In this document: one piece after another, positions 1 through 4,991 of the stretch
How the letters are laid out: every line of letters starts with the position of its first letter
How positions within the stretch are numbered: position 1 is the stretch's first letter
Assembly: GCA_030691665.1 (NCBI GenBank)
Contig: JAUYDU010000252.1
Location: 1-6,330 of the forward strand
DNA length: 6,330 bases
Source: Chloroflexota bacterium
Lineage (GTDB): Bacteria; Chloroflexota; Dehalococcoidia; SM23-28-2
Reading direction: 5' to 3'
Program-made: the position numbers and the translations under genes
The notes under the pieces: model-generated
What the model was told of the DNA's origin: nothing
Databases searched by the model: none
Seen by the model: only the letters and a program-made list of their open reading frames with translations

Positions 1-309
1 CTGATGCACGATCCCCTCCTGCATCCAGACGGCTTTGGCACCGATGTATATGGCCTGAGCCACCACCCGCGGCACCGCCCTGACCTGACGGAAGATCTGC
101 ACCACCTCGACCGGTCCCGGTATCGAGCAAAGGTCAGGGTAGCACCTCTCGCCCAGGATTTCGCGCTGCCTCGGGTTCACCGGGATGATCCGATAGCCCT
201 GCTCCTTCAAGTAGCGCGCCACCCGGTGGCTGGGCCGGTCGGCGTCCGCCGACAGGCCGACGACCGCGATAGTCCTGTAGCGGGCAAGGATATCCTTCTC
301 CGCGCTCAT
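1..309 (-). CDS. CoA-binding domain protein (YccU type), 3' end cut by the window
   Basis: The first 103 residues of a small Rossmann-fold protein of the CoA_binding_2/YccU family are present; the remainder lies beyond base 1. Recognisable parts are the nucleotide-binding strand and loop IAVVGLSADADRPSHRVARY (residues 14-33), the IIPVNP segment (41-46), ILGERCYPDL (51-60) and the C-terminal core AIYIGAKAVWMQEGIV (86-101). Family members are about 130-140 aa, so roughly 30 residues are missing. They bind CoA in known structures, but the cellular role is not settled. I chose ATG at 309 because it begins at the usual family length, with a purine-rich GTGAGGGA just upstream. An in-frame ATG at 351 would add 14 low-complexity residues. 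The gene lies 59 bp downstream of the membrane-protein gene on the same strand and is probably co-transcribed with it. Confidence 0.88.
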   Translation of the reverse strand, partial: MSAEKDILARYRTIAVVGLSADADRPSHRVARYLKEQGYRIIPVNPRQREILGERCYPDLCSIPGPVEVVQIFRQVRAVPRVVAQAIYIGAKAVWMQEGIVHQ

Positions 310-368
310 TCCCTCACCCCCGCCTCTAGCGGAAGGCTTGTGGGCACTCATCGCTCCCAACCCGGACC

Positions 369-1025
369 CTAACCGCCGTCCTCTCCCGGCTCTGCCTCCA
401 CCCGCATCGGCCTCCCCACCAGCCTGGCGATCGCCTCCGCCACCTGAATGGCGCGGCCGAATCCCTCCTCGGCCAGCTCCCTCTCCTGGGCCACCATCAC
501 CATGCCTATCGGCAGGCGCTTGCCGTTGCTCTTGACCAGCACGATGTCCCAGCCCCGCACGTCGATGGGCGAGAGCGGCCCCCTCGCCTCCCCTTCGCCC
601 AGGCTCGCTTCCGCCACCGCCACGTGGTCGATCTTCCCAAAGGGCACGATCTCCCGCGTCCCTACCCCCAGCCCCAGTAGCCCCTGCTGAAACGCGGCCG
701 ACTGCTTGTTGCCGTCGATGATCAGGTGCGTCCCCACCAGGGAGTACACCAGCCCCATGGCCGCCAGGGGGAAGACGAGGATGCTGGGAATGAGCAGTAG
801 GGTCAGGATCACCAGCGGCAGAACATTCATGGTGAGGCCAATGACGACGAAGCAGACGATGCTCAACAAGACACCGACCAGCGGCACCACGATGGCTCCC
901 GCCGAGGGCCGGATGTCGATCCGCTCCTCGTGGATGATGCAGATGCGCCGATCCAGGGGGATGCGCTGAACGCTCGTTTTGACCGCCACGCCCCGACCTG
1001 CTTTCTCCACAGAGCCAATACCCAA
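369..1025 (-). CDS. Two-helix membrane protein of unknown function, possible PH-like domain
   Basis: I do not recognise a named family. With the TTG start at 1025 the protein has 218 residues. Residues about 17-40 are soluble and strand-like (SVQRIPLDRRICIIHEERID). Two hydrophobic segments follow, about 42-66 and 68-98. A C-terminal cytoplasmic-type domain (about 99-205) reads LIIDGNKQSAAFQQG, then REIVPFGKIDHVAVAE, a glycine/glutamate-rich loop, DIVLVKSNGKRLPIG and an amphipathic helix with ARLVGRP. A strand-rich domain after a helix pair resembles bacterial membrane proteins with a PH-like fold, but that is inference. The start is uncertain. GGGAGG lies 10-11 nt upstream of the TTG, yet a TATAAT overlaps that TTG, so initiation at GTG 1010 or GTG 989 is possible. 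It is divergent from the Trm112 gene. Confidence 0.72.
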   Translation of the reverse strand: MGIGSVEKAGRGVAVKTSVQRIPLDRRICIIHEERIDIRPSAGAIVVPLVGVLLSIVCFVVIGLTMNVLPLVILTLLLIPSILVFPLAAMGLVYSLVGTHLIIDGNKQSAAFQQGLLGLGVGTREIVPFGKIDHVAVAEASLGEGEARGPLSPIDVRGWDIVLVKSNGKRLPIGMVMVAQERELAEEGFGRAIQVAEAIARLVGRPMRVEAEPGEDGG

Positions 1026-1054
1026 TTATAGGATTCCTCCCTTGGAAGCGTCCA
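1025..1054 (-). promoter_or_regulatory. Promoter-like sequence for the leftward membrane-protein gene
   Basis: On the minus strand a perfect -10 box TATAAT (1030-1025) sits 18 bp downstream of TGGACG (1054-1049), which matches 4 of 6 bases of the TTGACA consensus. The predicted transcript would start near 1018, that is, inside the longest reading frame. The site is back to back with the rightward promoter, the two -35 hexamers being only 6 bp apart. The assignment rests on motif matching only. Confidence 0.5.
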
Positions 1055-1060
1055 CCTTCG

Positions 1061-1090
1061 TTGACATGCCCAGCGCCAGGGGATTACAAT
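1061..1090 (+). promoter_or_regulatory. Sigma70-type promoter of the Trm112 gene
   Basis: A perfect -35 hexamer TTGACA (1061-1066) and a -10 hexamer TACAAT (1085-1090, 5 of 6 matches to consensus) are separated by 18 bp. The predicted start near 1097 gives a leader of about 26 nt containing the ribosome-binding site GAGGGAGGA (1112-1120) just before ATG 1123. Position, spacing and short leader all fit a housekeeping promoter for the rightward gene pair. Confidence 0.75.
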
Positions 1091-1122
1091 GGCCGCTAGC
1101 CAACAGCCACTGAGGGAGGACG

Positions 1123-1305
1123 ATGCGCAAGGACCTGATGGAGATTCTGGCCTGTCCCCTTTGTAAGGGGCCCCTAGAGCTGACTGTGGAGGAGGAGAAG
1201 GGGGCAGAGGTCGTCACCGGCTCCCTCTTCTGCCCCAAGTGCTCCGAGCGCTATCCCATTGTCGATTCCATCCCCAATCTTCTCCCCCCGGAGCTACGGG
1301 AATAG
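1123..1305 (+). CDS. Trm112 family zinc-binding protein
   Basis: A 60-residue protein of the Trm112/UPF0434 (YcaR-like) family. It opens with the family signature MRKDLMEILACPLCKGPLEL and has two CxxC knuckles, Cys11/Cys14 and Cys37/Cys40, which probably hold one zinc ion. The tail SERYPIVDSIPNLLPPE (41-57) is the conserved end of the family. In eukaryotes and archaea Trm112 activates several methyltransferases; for bacterial members a similar partner role is presumed but mostly untested. The length is normal. The ATG at 1123 has a strong Shine-Dalgarno sequence (GAGGGAGGA) and its own promoter. A small membrane-protein gene follows 40 bp later, probably in the same transcript. Confidence 0.92.
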   Translation: MRKDLMEILACPLCKGPLELTVEEEKGAEVVTGSLFCPKCSERYPIVDSIPNLLPPELRE

Positions 1306-1345
1306 CGCTGAGCCTGCCGGATGTGACGTTGGGAGGTGTCGAAGG

Positions 1346-1573
1346 ATGGAGCGGTCACAACTGACAGGCGCCCTCATCATGGCGGGCGCCGTCTTCCAGA
1401 TGATCTTCTTCCTCTGGGCTACCGCCAGGCGTAGCTATGTCGCGCTGGCCCTGCCGGTGATGGCCGCTCTCGCTGCCATCTCCGCCCTCGCCTTCTGGAT
1501 CGGCTGGACAATGTTTACCGCCGAGAGCGAGCTGGGCGAGGAGGAACTCGAGGAAGAGGAAGCTATACCCTAG
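1346..1573 (+). CDS. Small two-helix membrane protein with acidic tail, hypothetical
   Basis: I do not recognise this 75-residue protein. Two hydrophobic helices are visible, about residues 6-25 (LTGALIMAGAVFQMIFFLWA) and 31-57. They are joined by a short basic turn (TARRS, 26-30), and the protein ends in a strongly acidic tail (EEELEEEE at 65-72). By the positive-inside rule the turn would face the cytoplasm and both ends would lie outside; this is inference. I chose ATG 1346 because GGGAGG at 1331-1336 precedes it by 9 nt. The open frame extends back to an ATG at 1259, but that part overlaps the end of the Trm112 gene and reads as non-protein-like. It follows the Trm112 gene by 40 bp and converges on folK. 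Confidence 0.7.
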   Translation: MERSQLTGALIMAGAVFQMIFFLWATARRSYVALALPVMAALAAISALAFWIGWTMFTAESELGEEELEEEEAIP

Positions 1574-1671
1574 CGTCACTCCCCCGCTATTCCTCCCTCC
1601 TCTCATCACCCGGTTTGTAGCGGAAGCCTTATGGTCGTTAACTAAATAGTGGCGCCAGTGTTTGGCAGAAG

Positions 1672-1689
1672 GTCGGGCTTAAGCCCGAC
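1672..1689. repeat. Perfect 18-nt palindrome inside the structured element
   Basis: GTCGGGCTTAAGCCCGAC is a perfect inverted repeat about its central TTAA. The GTCGGGC arm is shared with the palindrome at 6102-6117, linking it to the short dispersed repeat family in this window. No T-run follows on either strand, so it is not a typical intrinsic terminator. Confidence 0.8.
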
Positions 1690-1692
1690 GGC

Positions 1693-1710
1693 GACAGGCT
1701 GAAGCCTGTC
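1693..1710. repeat. 18-nt hairpin inside the structured element
   Basis: GACAGGCTGAAGCCTGTC has 8-nt complementary arms around GA. It resembles the palindrome at the cysO-cysM junction (GACAGACC...GGTCTGTC) and lies 3 bp from the preceding palindrome, forming the second hairpin at the tip of the large stem. Confidence 0.75.
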
Positions 1711-1778
1711 CTTCTGGTGAGGCCAGTATTCTCTTAACGACCATTAGCCTTCCATCTTGCAGCGCAAGCCCCTTCGGC

Positions 1779-2306
1779 TCACGGCGCAAGCCTTCCACCT
1801 GTTTCCCAGCCCCAGGGGGCTATTTCCCTTACCCCCTCTTCTCCCACCGAGGCCCGAAGCTCCCCCATCGTCTTGCCCAGCAGCGGATGCCGTAGTTCGG
1901 GCGCCAGCTCAGCCAGAGGCACCAAGACGAAAGCCCTCTCCGCCAGGCGAGGGTGAGGCACCTGAAGCTCCCCCGTGTCCATCACCCGCTCCCCGTAGAG
2001 AAGGATGTCCAGGTCGATGGGCCGCGGCCCCCACGCTTGCCCGCCCGGCCGCCGCCCGATCTCCCACTCCACGCTCTTGAGGAAGCGCAGGAGGGCCGCC
2101 GGCTCCAGGCCGGTGGCGATGCGACAGACGGCGTTCAGGAAGGGCGGCTGGTCGCTCACGCCTACGGGGGCCGTCTCATACAGCGAAGAGACCCCCTCGA
2201 CGCGGGCCAGCGTCCCCAGGCGGTCCAGGGCCATCCGCAGGTTCGCCAGGCGGTTGCCCACATTGGCCCCCAGACCCACGTAGACGGCGGCGGTAAGGTC
2301 AGACAT
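1779..2306 (-). CDS. folK: 2-amino-4-hydroxy-6-hydroxymethyldihydropteridine diphosphokinase (HPPK)
   Basis: This cytoplasmic enzyme transfers pyrophosphate from ATP to 6-hydroxymethyl-7,8-dihydropterin, the step before dihydropteroate synthase in folate synthesis. The 175-residue protein shows the HPPK signatures in order: VYVGLGANVGNR (8-19), SSLYETAPVG (40-49), QPPFLNAV (53-60), GPRPIDLDILLYG (93-105, with Asp98 and Asp100 as the expected magnesium ligands) and VPHPRLAERAFVLVPLAELA (116-135). Length is normal for the family. I chose ATG 2306 because the family begins right there. It overlaps the end of folP by 8 nt (ATGTCTGA) and has no clear Shine-Dalgarno sequence, so translation is probably coupled to folP. 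The frame stays open to 2339, but that extension lies inside folP and has no family similarity. Confidence 0.96.
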   Translation of the reverse strand: MSDLTAAVYVGLGANVGNRLANLRMALDRLGTLARVEGVSSLYETAPVGVSDQPPFLNAVCRIATGLEPAALLRFLKSVEWEIGRRPGGQAWGPRPIDLDILLYGERVMDTGELQVPHPRLAERAFVLVPLAELAPELRHPLLGKTMGELRASVGEEGVREIAPWGWETGGRLAP

Positions 2307-3156
2307 CGGCGGCCGCTGCCACGCCCCGCACGATGGCATCCGTCATCCGCGCCACCCGCACCATCGCCTGCACGTCGTGCACCCGCACGATGTCGGCACC
2401 GTGGGCGATGGCGATCGCCACCGTGGCCGCCGTCCCCTCCAGCCGCTCCTCCACCGGCAGGTCCAGAACCTTGCCGATGGTGGACTTGCGCGAGGTGCCG
2501 ATGAGGATCGGCCGGCCCAGCGCCCGCAGCTCACCCAGGCGGCGCAGCATCACCAGGTTCTGCTCCTCGTCCCAGCCGAAGCCGAAGCCGGGATCGACGA
2601 TCAGCCGCTCCTCGGCGACGCCCAGCTCGCGGGCGATGCGCAGGCTCTCCCCCAGGCCCGCCAGCAGGTCGCCGATCACGTCGTGGAACTCGCGCCCCCG
2701 CTGGTTGTGCATCACCACCGCCGGCAGACCCGTCTCCGCCGCCAGGCGAGCCATCCTCTCGCCGTCGTGCCGGAAGCCCCAGACGTCGTTGAGCATGTGG
2801 GCGCCCGCCTCCCTGATCGCCGCCTCCGCCACCTCCGCCTTGTAGGTATCGATGCTCACGGGCAGGCTCGTCTCCCGCACCAGACGGCGGATCACCGGCA
2901 CCACCCGCCGTATCTCCTCCTCGACCGGTATCGGCTCGAAGCCCGGCCGGGTGGACTCGCCCCCCACGTCCAGGATGTCCGCCCCCTCCGCCTCGAAGCG
3001 ACAGCCCTGTTCCACCGCCGCCTCCACGTCCCGCGCCAGGCCGTCGCCGGAGAAAGAGTCAGCGGTAACGTTGATCACCCCCATCACATAGGTGCGGCTA
3101 CCCCACACGAACCGGCGGCCGCGGATAGTGACGGGGGCGGGTGTGTTCGCACTCAT
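2299..3156 (-). CDS. folP: Dihydropteroate synthase
   Basis: This TIM-barrel enzyme condenses 6-hydroxymethyldihydropterin pyrophosphate with p-aminobenzoate to give dihydropteroate; it is the sulfonamide target. All expected motifs are present in 285 residues: GVINVTADSFSGDG (26-39), GGESTRPG (65-72), SIDTYK (101-106), MLNDVWG (121-127), VDPGFGFG (187-194), GTSRKS (220-225) and VRVHD (257-261). The first loop has Ala32 where many homologues have Pro, and SGDG in place of SDGG; the SGDG form I associate with Chloroflexota. AAGGAG lies 7-8 nt before ATG 3156. The start overlaps the stop of an AarF-like remnant frame as ATGA, and the gene is followed by folK with an 8-nt overlap, so the two form a folate operon. 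Confidence 0.97.
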   Translation of the reverse strand: MSANTPAPVTIRGRRFVWGSRTYVMGVINVTADSFSGDGLARDVEAAVEQGCRFEAEGADILDVGGESTRPGFEPIPVEEEIRRVVPVIRRLVRETSLPVSIDTYKAEVAEAAIREAGAHMLNDVWGFRHDGERMARLAAETGLPAVVMHNQRGREFHDVIGDLLAGLGESLRIARELGVAEERLIVDPGFGFGWDEEQNLVMLRRLGELRALGRPILIGTSRKSTIGKVLDLPVEERLEGTAATVAIAIAHGADIVRVHDVQAMVRVARMTDAIVRGVAAAADV

Positions 3157-3290
3157 CGCAGACTCCTTCCCCCTTCGCCGTAGCTCGCTATGATCTCCAG
3201 CAGGTTGACGTCAGAGTCGAACTGGCGGTTCAAGCCGCTCAACAAGCCCAGCACCCGCCCGATGAGCAGGATATCGCTGGGCAGCTCTAC
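3153..3290 (-). pseudogene. C-terminal remnant of an AarF/UbiB (ABC1) kinase
   Basis: Between the JAMM peptidase stop and folP the minus strand encodes 45 residues beginning VELPSDILLIGRVLGLLSGL, then NRQFDSDVNLLEIIASYGE, ending at TGA 3155-3153. The pattern LPxDxxxIGRxLGLLSGL...D..xNLLEIIAxY matches what I know of the C-terminal tail of AarF/UbiB-family kinases. There is no ATG or plausible start with a ribosome-binding site. Upstream the same frame merely runs antiphase through the peptidase gene, so the kinase body is absent. The stop overlaps the folP start as ATGA, a normal operon coupling, which suggests the remnant was once the gene before folP. It could instead be a chance resemblance or a frame from an unrelated protein. 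Confidence 0.55.
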
Positions 3291-3688
3291 TCTACGACCT
3301 GGAGCTCTTCCTCGCTCACCCGGCCGTCCAGGATACGGAAGGCCCTGACCACTGGGTTTTGCGGGTCGCGCAGTGACACCAGGAAGTACAGCGATTCGGG
3401 CCACAACGCCAGGCGGACGTCCGTGGGCGAGGGATAGGCCTCGCTGGCAGTGTGGGAGTGGTAGATGCCCAGGAACTGCCAGTCGCTGTCCTCGCACTCG
3501 CGGTGGATGCGGAACAGGTCGCGGGAGTCGACCTCGTAGCGATAAGGGCTCTGTTCGGCGTTGGTGGCCCGATAGAGCTTGAGGACGCGCCCGTCCCTGC
3601 CCGCCAGCACGCCGCAGCACTCGTTCGGCGTCTCCTGGCGGGCGTGGGCGATCATCTCTTCCAGATAGTGCTTCTCGATGGAGAACAC
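3287..3688 (-). CDS. mec: Mec+-like JAMM/MPN zinc peptidase
   Basis: This metallopeptidase of the JAB/MPN family is predicted to cut after the Gly-Gly of ubiquitin-like carriers. In M. tuberculosis, Mec+ releases cysteine from the CysO-cysteine adduct. With GTG 3688 the protein has 133 residues. The full JAMM signature HxHx7SxxD is present: His77, His79, Ser87 and Asp90 in YHSHTASEAYPSPTD (76-90), with the upstream acid Glu23 in PNECCGVLAG (21-30). LVSLRDP (103-109) and the ending GRVSEEELQVVE also match Mec+. I chose GTG 3688 because it overlaps the cysM stop as TAGTG with AAGGTG 8 nt upstream; GTG at 3697 or 3694 is equally possible, while ATG 3745 would overlap cysM by 58 nt. It is the last gene of the cysteine cluster. 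Confidence 0.9.
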   Translation of the reverse strand: MFSIEKHYLEEMIAHARQETPNECCGVLAGRDGRVLKLYRATNAEQSPYRYEVDSRDLFRIHRECEDSDWQFLGIYHSHTASEAYPSPTDVRLALWPESLYFLVSLRDPQNPVVRAFRILDGRVSEEELQVVE

Positions 3689-4623
3689 TACCACCACACC
3701 TTGCTCTCGATGTCCTCGGGCATCTCCTCGTAGCTCTTCGTCCACAGGCCGGTCGACAGGTACTTCCAGCCCCCGTCGGCCAACAGCACCACCATCTTCC
3801 CCCGGCCCATCCGCTGGGCGACCCGCTGGGCGATGCGAAGAACCGCCCCCGACGAGACCCCAGCGAAGATGCCCTCCTTCTGCAATAGCTCCTTGGCGGC
3901 GGCAAAGGAGGTGCGGGAGTCCACCACCATCCGCCCATCCAGCACCGATTCGTCCAGCACCGCCGGCACGAACCCCTCCTCCAGGCTCCTCAGCCCCTGC
4001 ACCAGGTCGCCTGGGTAGGGAGCCGCAGCGATGACCTTGACCTTCGGATTGTGCTCCTTCAGGCGGCGTCCCACCCCAGTGAGCGTACCGCCTGTCCCCA
4101 GGCCAGCCACGAACACGTCCAGGTCCGGCAGGTCGCGCAGGATCTCGGCGCCGGTGGTCTCGTAGTGAGCGCGGGGGTTGTTCTCGTTCCCGTACTGGTA
4201 GGGCATGTAGTAGTGATGGTCTTCCTCCGCCATCCTCTGGGCCAGAGCGATGGCTCCGTTGGTGCCCCGCGCTCCGTCCGAGTAAACGACCTGAGCCCCG
4301 AAAGCGTGCAGAAGCTGCGTCCTCTCCTCGCTCAGGTTGTCAGGCATCACCACCTTGACCTTGTACCCCTTGATGATGCCGATCATCGCCAGGCTGATGC
4401 CGGTGTTGCCGCTGGTGGCCTCCAGGATCACCCGGTCGTGCGTCAGCTCGCCGCTCTCCTCCGCCCCCTTGATCATGTAGTGGGCGATGCGGTCCTTGAG
4501 GCTGCCGGTAGGATTCTGCCCCTCCAACTTGGCGAAAATGCGCACCCTGGGATTGGAACTGAGGTTCCTCAGCTCCACCAGAGGCGTATTGCCAATAGCA
4601 TCTAGGATGGTGGCGTAACCCAT
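3688..4623 (-). CDS. cysM: CysM-type cysteine synthase, probably using a CysO thiocarboxylate
   Basis: This is a 311-residue fold-type II PLP enzyme. Lys43 in PTGSLKDR (38-45) is the PLP lysine, SGNTG (71-75) the substrate loop and GTGGT (176-180) the phosphate-binding loop. AGVSSGA (254-260) and DGGWKYLSTGLW (283-294) follow. The last motif and the ending ESKVWW resemble M. tuberculosis CysM, which joins O-phosphoserine-derived aminoacrylate to the CysO thiocarboxylate, rather than classical CysK. GLRSLEEGFVP (210-220) carries an arginine that I align with the one reported as needed for O-phosphoserine in that enzyme. Neighbours support the same pathway: cysO before it and the JAMM peptidase after it. 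ATG 4623 has no Shine-Dalgarno sequence; a palindromic repeat lies just upstream and an in-frame TGA within the repeat closes the frame. Confidence 0.92.
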   Translation of the reverse strand: MGYATILDAIGNTPLVELRNLSSNPRVRIFAKLEGQNPTGSLKDRIAHYMIKGAEESGELTHDRVILEATSGNTGISLAMIGIIKGYKVKVVMPDNLSEERTQLLHAFGAQVVYSDGARGTNGAIALAQRMAEEDHHYYMPYQYGNENNPRAHYETTGAEILRDLPDLDVFVAGLGTGGTLTGVGRRLKEHNPKVKVIAAAPYPGDLVQGLRSLEEGFVPAVLDESVLDGRMVVDSRTSFAAAKELLQKEGIFAGVSSGAVLRIAQRVAQRMGRGKMVVLLADGGWKYLSTGLWTKSYEEMPEDIESKVWW

Positions 4624-4967
4624 AGTTGTAGTCGTAGAGACAGACCTTCAGGTCTGTCCGAAAGGCCCCGAGAACTCATAGTGGTCATCCTGACGCCGCC
4701 CGCCATAGCGGGCAGAATAGAGAGGACGTCGCCATCCTTCAGGGGCGTCTCCAGTTTCGCCAGAAACCGGATGTCCTCATCGTTTAGATAGATGTTCACA
4801 AAGCGATGGATCCCTCCATTCTCAGTGAGAAGCTGCCCCTTGAAGCCAGGATACTTCCGCTCCAGGTCCTCCAGCAGCTCGCCCACCGTCTCCCCTTCCC
4901 CCAGCACGCTCCTCTGGCCATCCACCACCCGTTGAAGCGTGGCGGTAACCCGAACCTCGATGGTCAT
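4602..4967 (-). CDS. cysO: CysO-like ubiquitin-fold sulfur carrier with 30-residue tail after Gly-Gly
   Basis: The protein is a beta-grasp carrier of the MoaD/ThiS family. Residues 1-91 match M. tuberculosis CysO closely: GETVGELLEDL (25-35), IHRFVNIYLNDEDIRF (53-68) and SILPAMAGG (83-91). A CysO-type carrier is adenylated at the final glycine by a MoeB-type E1, becomes a thiocarboxylate and accepts aminoacrylate from CysM. Mycobacterial CysO ends at Gly-Gly. Here the frame runs on for 30 residues (VRMTTMSSRGL, then SDRPEGLSLRLQL from the palindrome, then WVTPPS) and overlaps the cysM start by 22 nt. The tail must be removed to make the carrier active, presumably by the JAMM peptidase, unless a sequencing error or frameshift hides an earlier stop. 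AGGGA precedes ATG 4967; the E1 gene ends 24 nt upstream. Confidence 0.9.
   Translation of the reverse strand: MTIEVRVTATLQRVVDGQRSVLGEGETVGELLEDLERKYPGFKGQLLTENGGIHRFVNIYLNDEDIRFLAKLETPLKDGDVLSILPAMAGGVRMTTMSSRGLSDRPEGLSLRLQLWVTPPS
4634..4658. repeat. REP-like palindrome inside the cysO tail, just before cysM
   Basis: GACAGACCTTCAGGTCTGTC (4639-4658) has perfect 9-nt arms around TC and is preceded by GTAGA (4634-4638). It lies 15 bp from the cysM start codon and encodes SDRPEGLS of the cysO tail. It belongs with the palindromes at 1693-1710 and 6096-6120. On the transcribed strand no U-tract follows, so it is not an evident terminator. A hairpin here could affect cysM initiation or mRNA stability. 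Confidence 0.75.
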
Positions 4968-4991
4968 GCCGTTCCCTCTCTGCCCTCGTGC

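Larger units (their letters stand above)
1622..1753. repeat. 132-bp structured element with 20-nt terminal inverted repeats (MITE/REP-like)
   Basis: The ends are inverted copies of one another. The left end GGAAGCCTTATGGTCGTTAA (1622-1641) matches the reverse complement of 1734-1753 at 18 of 20 positions, including a perfect 11-nt core ATGGTCGTTAA. Inside, AATAGTGGC (1645-1653) pairs with GCCAGTATT (1722-1730) with one mismatch, and CAGAAGG (1666-1672) pairs with CCTTCTG (1710-1716). Between these lie two adjacent palindromes, so the whole folds as a long stem with two hairpins at its tip. It encodes no protein and fills the gap between the convergent 75-aa gene and folK. AGCCTT flanks the core on both sides (1625-1630 and 1746-1751), either as a target duplication or as part of the inverted repeat. 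No transposase is nearby. Confidence 0.72.

Noticed and set aside
1026..1238. 70-codon minus-strand open frame opposite the Trm112 gene
   Set aside because: Antisense to a clear zinc-knuckle protein and lies across the divergent promoter region; no family features.
1672..1710. Intrinsic terminator formed by the two palindromes between convergent genes
   Set aside because: The hairpins are strong but no run of T follows on either strand. Factor-dependent stopping cannot be judged from sequence.
1762..1792. Direct repeat GCGCAAGCC at 1762-1770 and 1784-1792 around the folK stop
   Set aside because: Only 9 nt, two copies, next to repetitive AGCCTTCC words; too short to call an attachment site or target duplication.
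2377..3183. 268-codon plus-strand open frame opposite folP
   Set aside because: Histidine/arginine-rich composition typical of an antisense shadow in GC-rich DNA; folP has all family motifs on the other strand.
3291..3938. Long minus-strand open frame through the peptidase and cysM 3' regions, in phase with the AarF-like tail
   Set aside because: It overlaps two well-supported genes in another frame and its residues are arginine/proline/glycine-rich shadow sequence. Only the last 45 codons (3153-3290) look like protein.
4051..4605. 184-codon plus-strand open frame opposite cysM
   Set aside because: Antisense shadow of a well-conserved PLP enzyme; no recognisable domain.
4634..4658. Attenuator or terminator before cysM
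   Set aside because: No U-tract after the hairpin on the transcribed strand, and it is read through as cysO coding sequence; a REP-like insertion is simpler.
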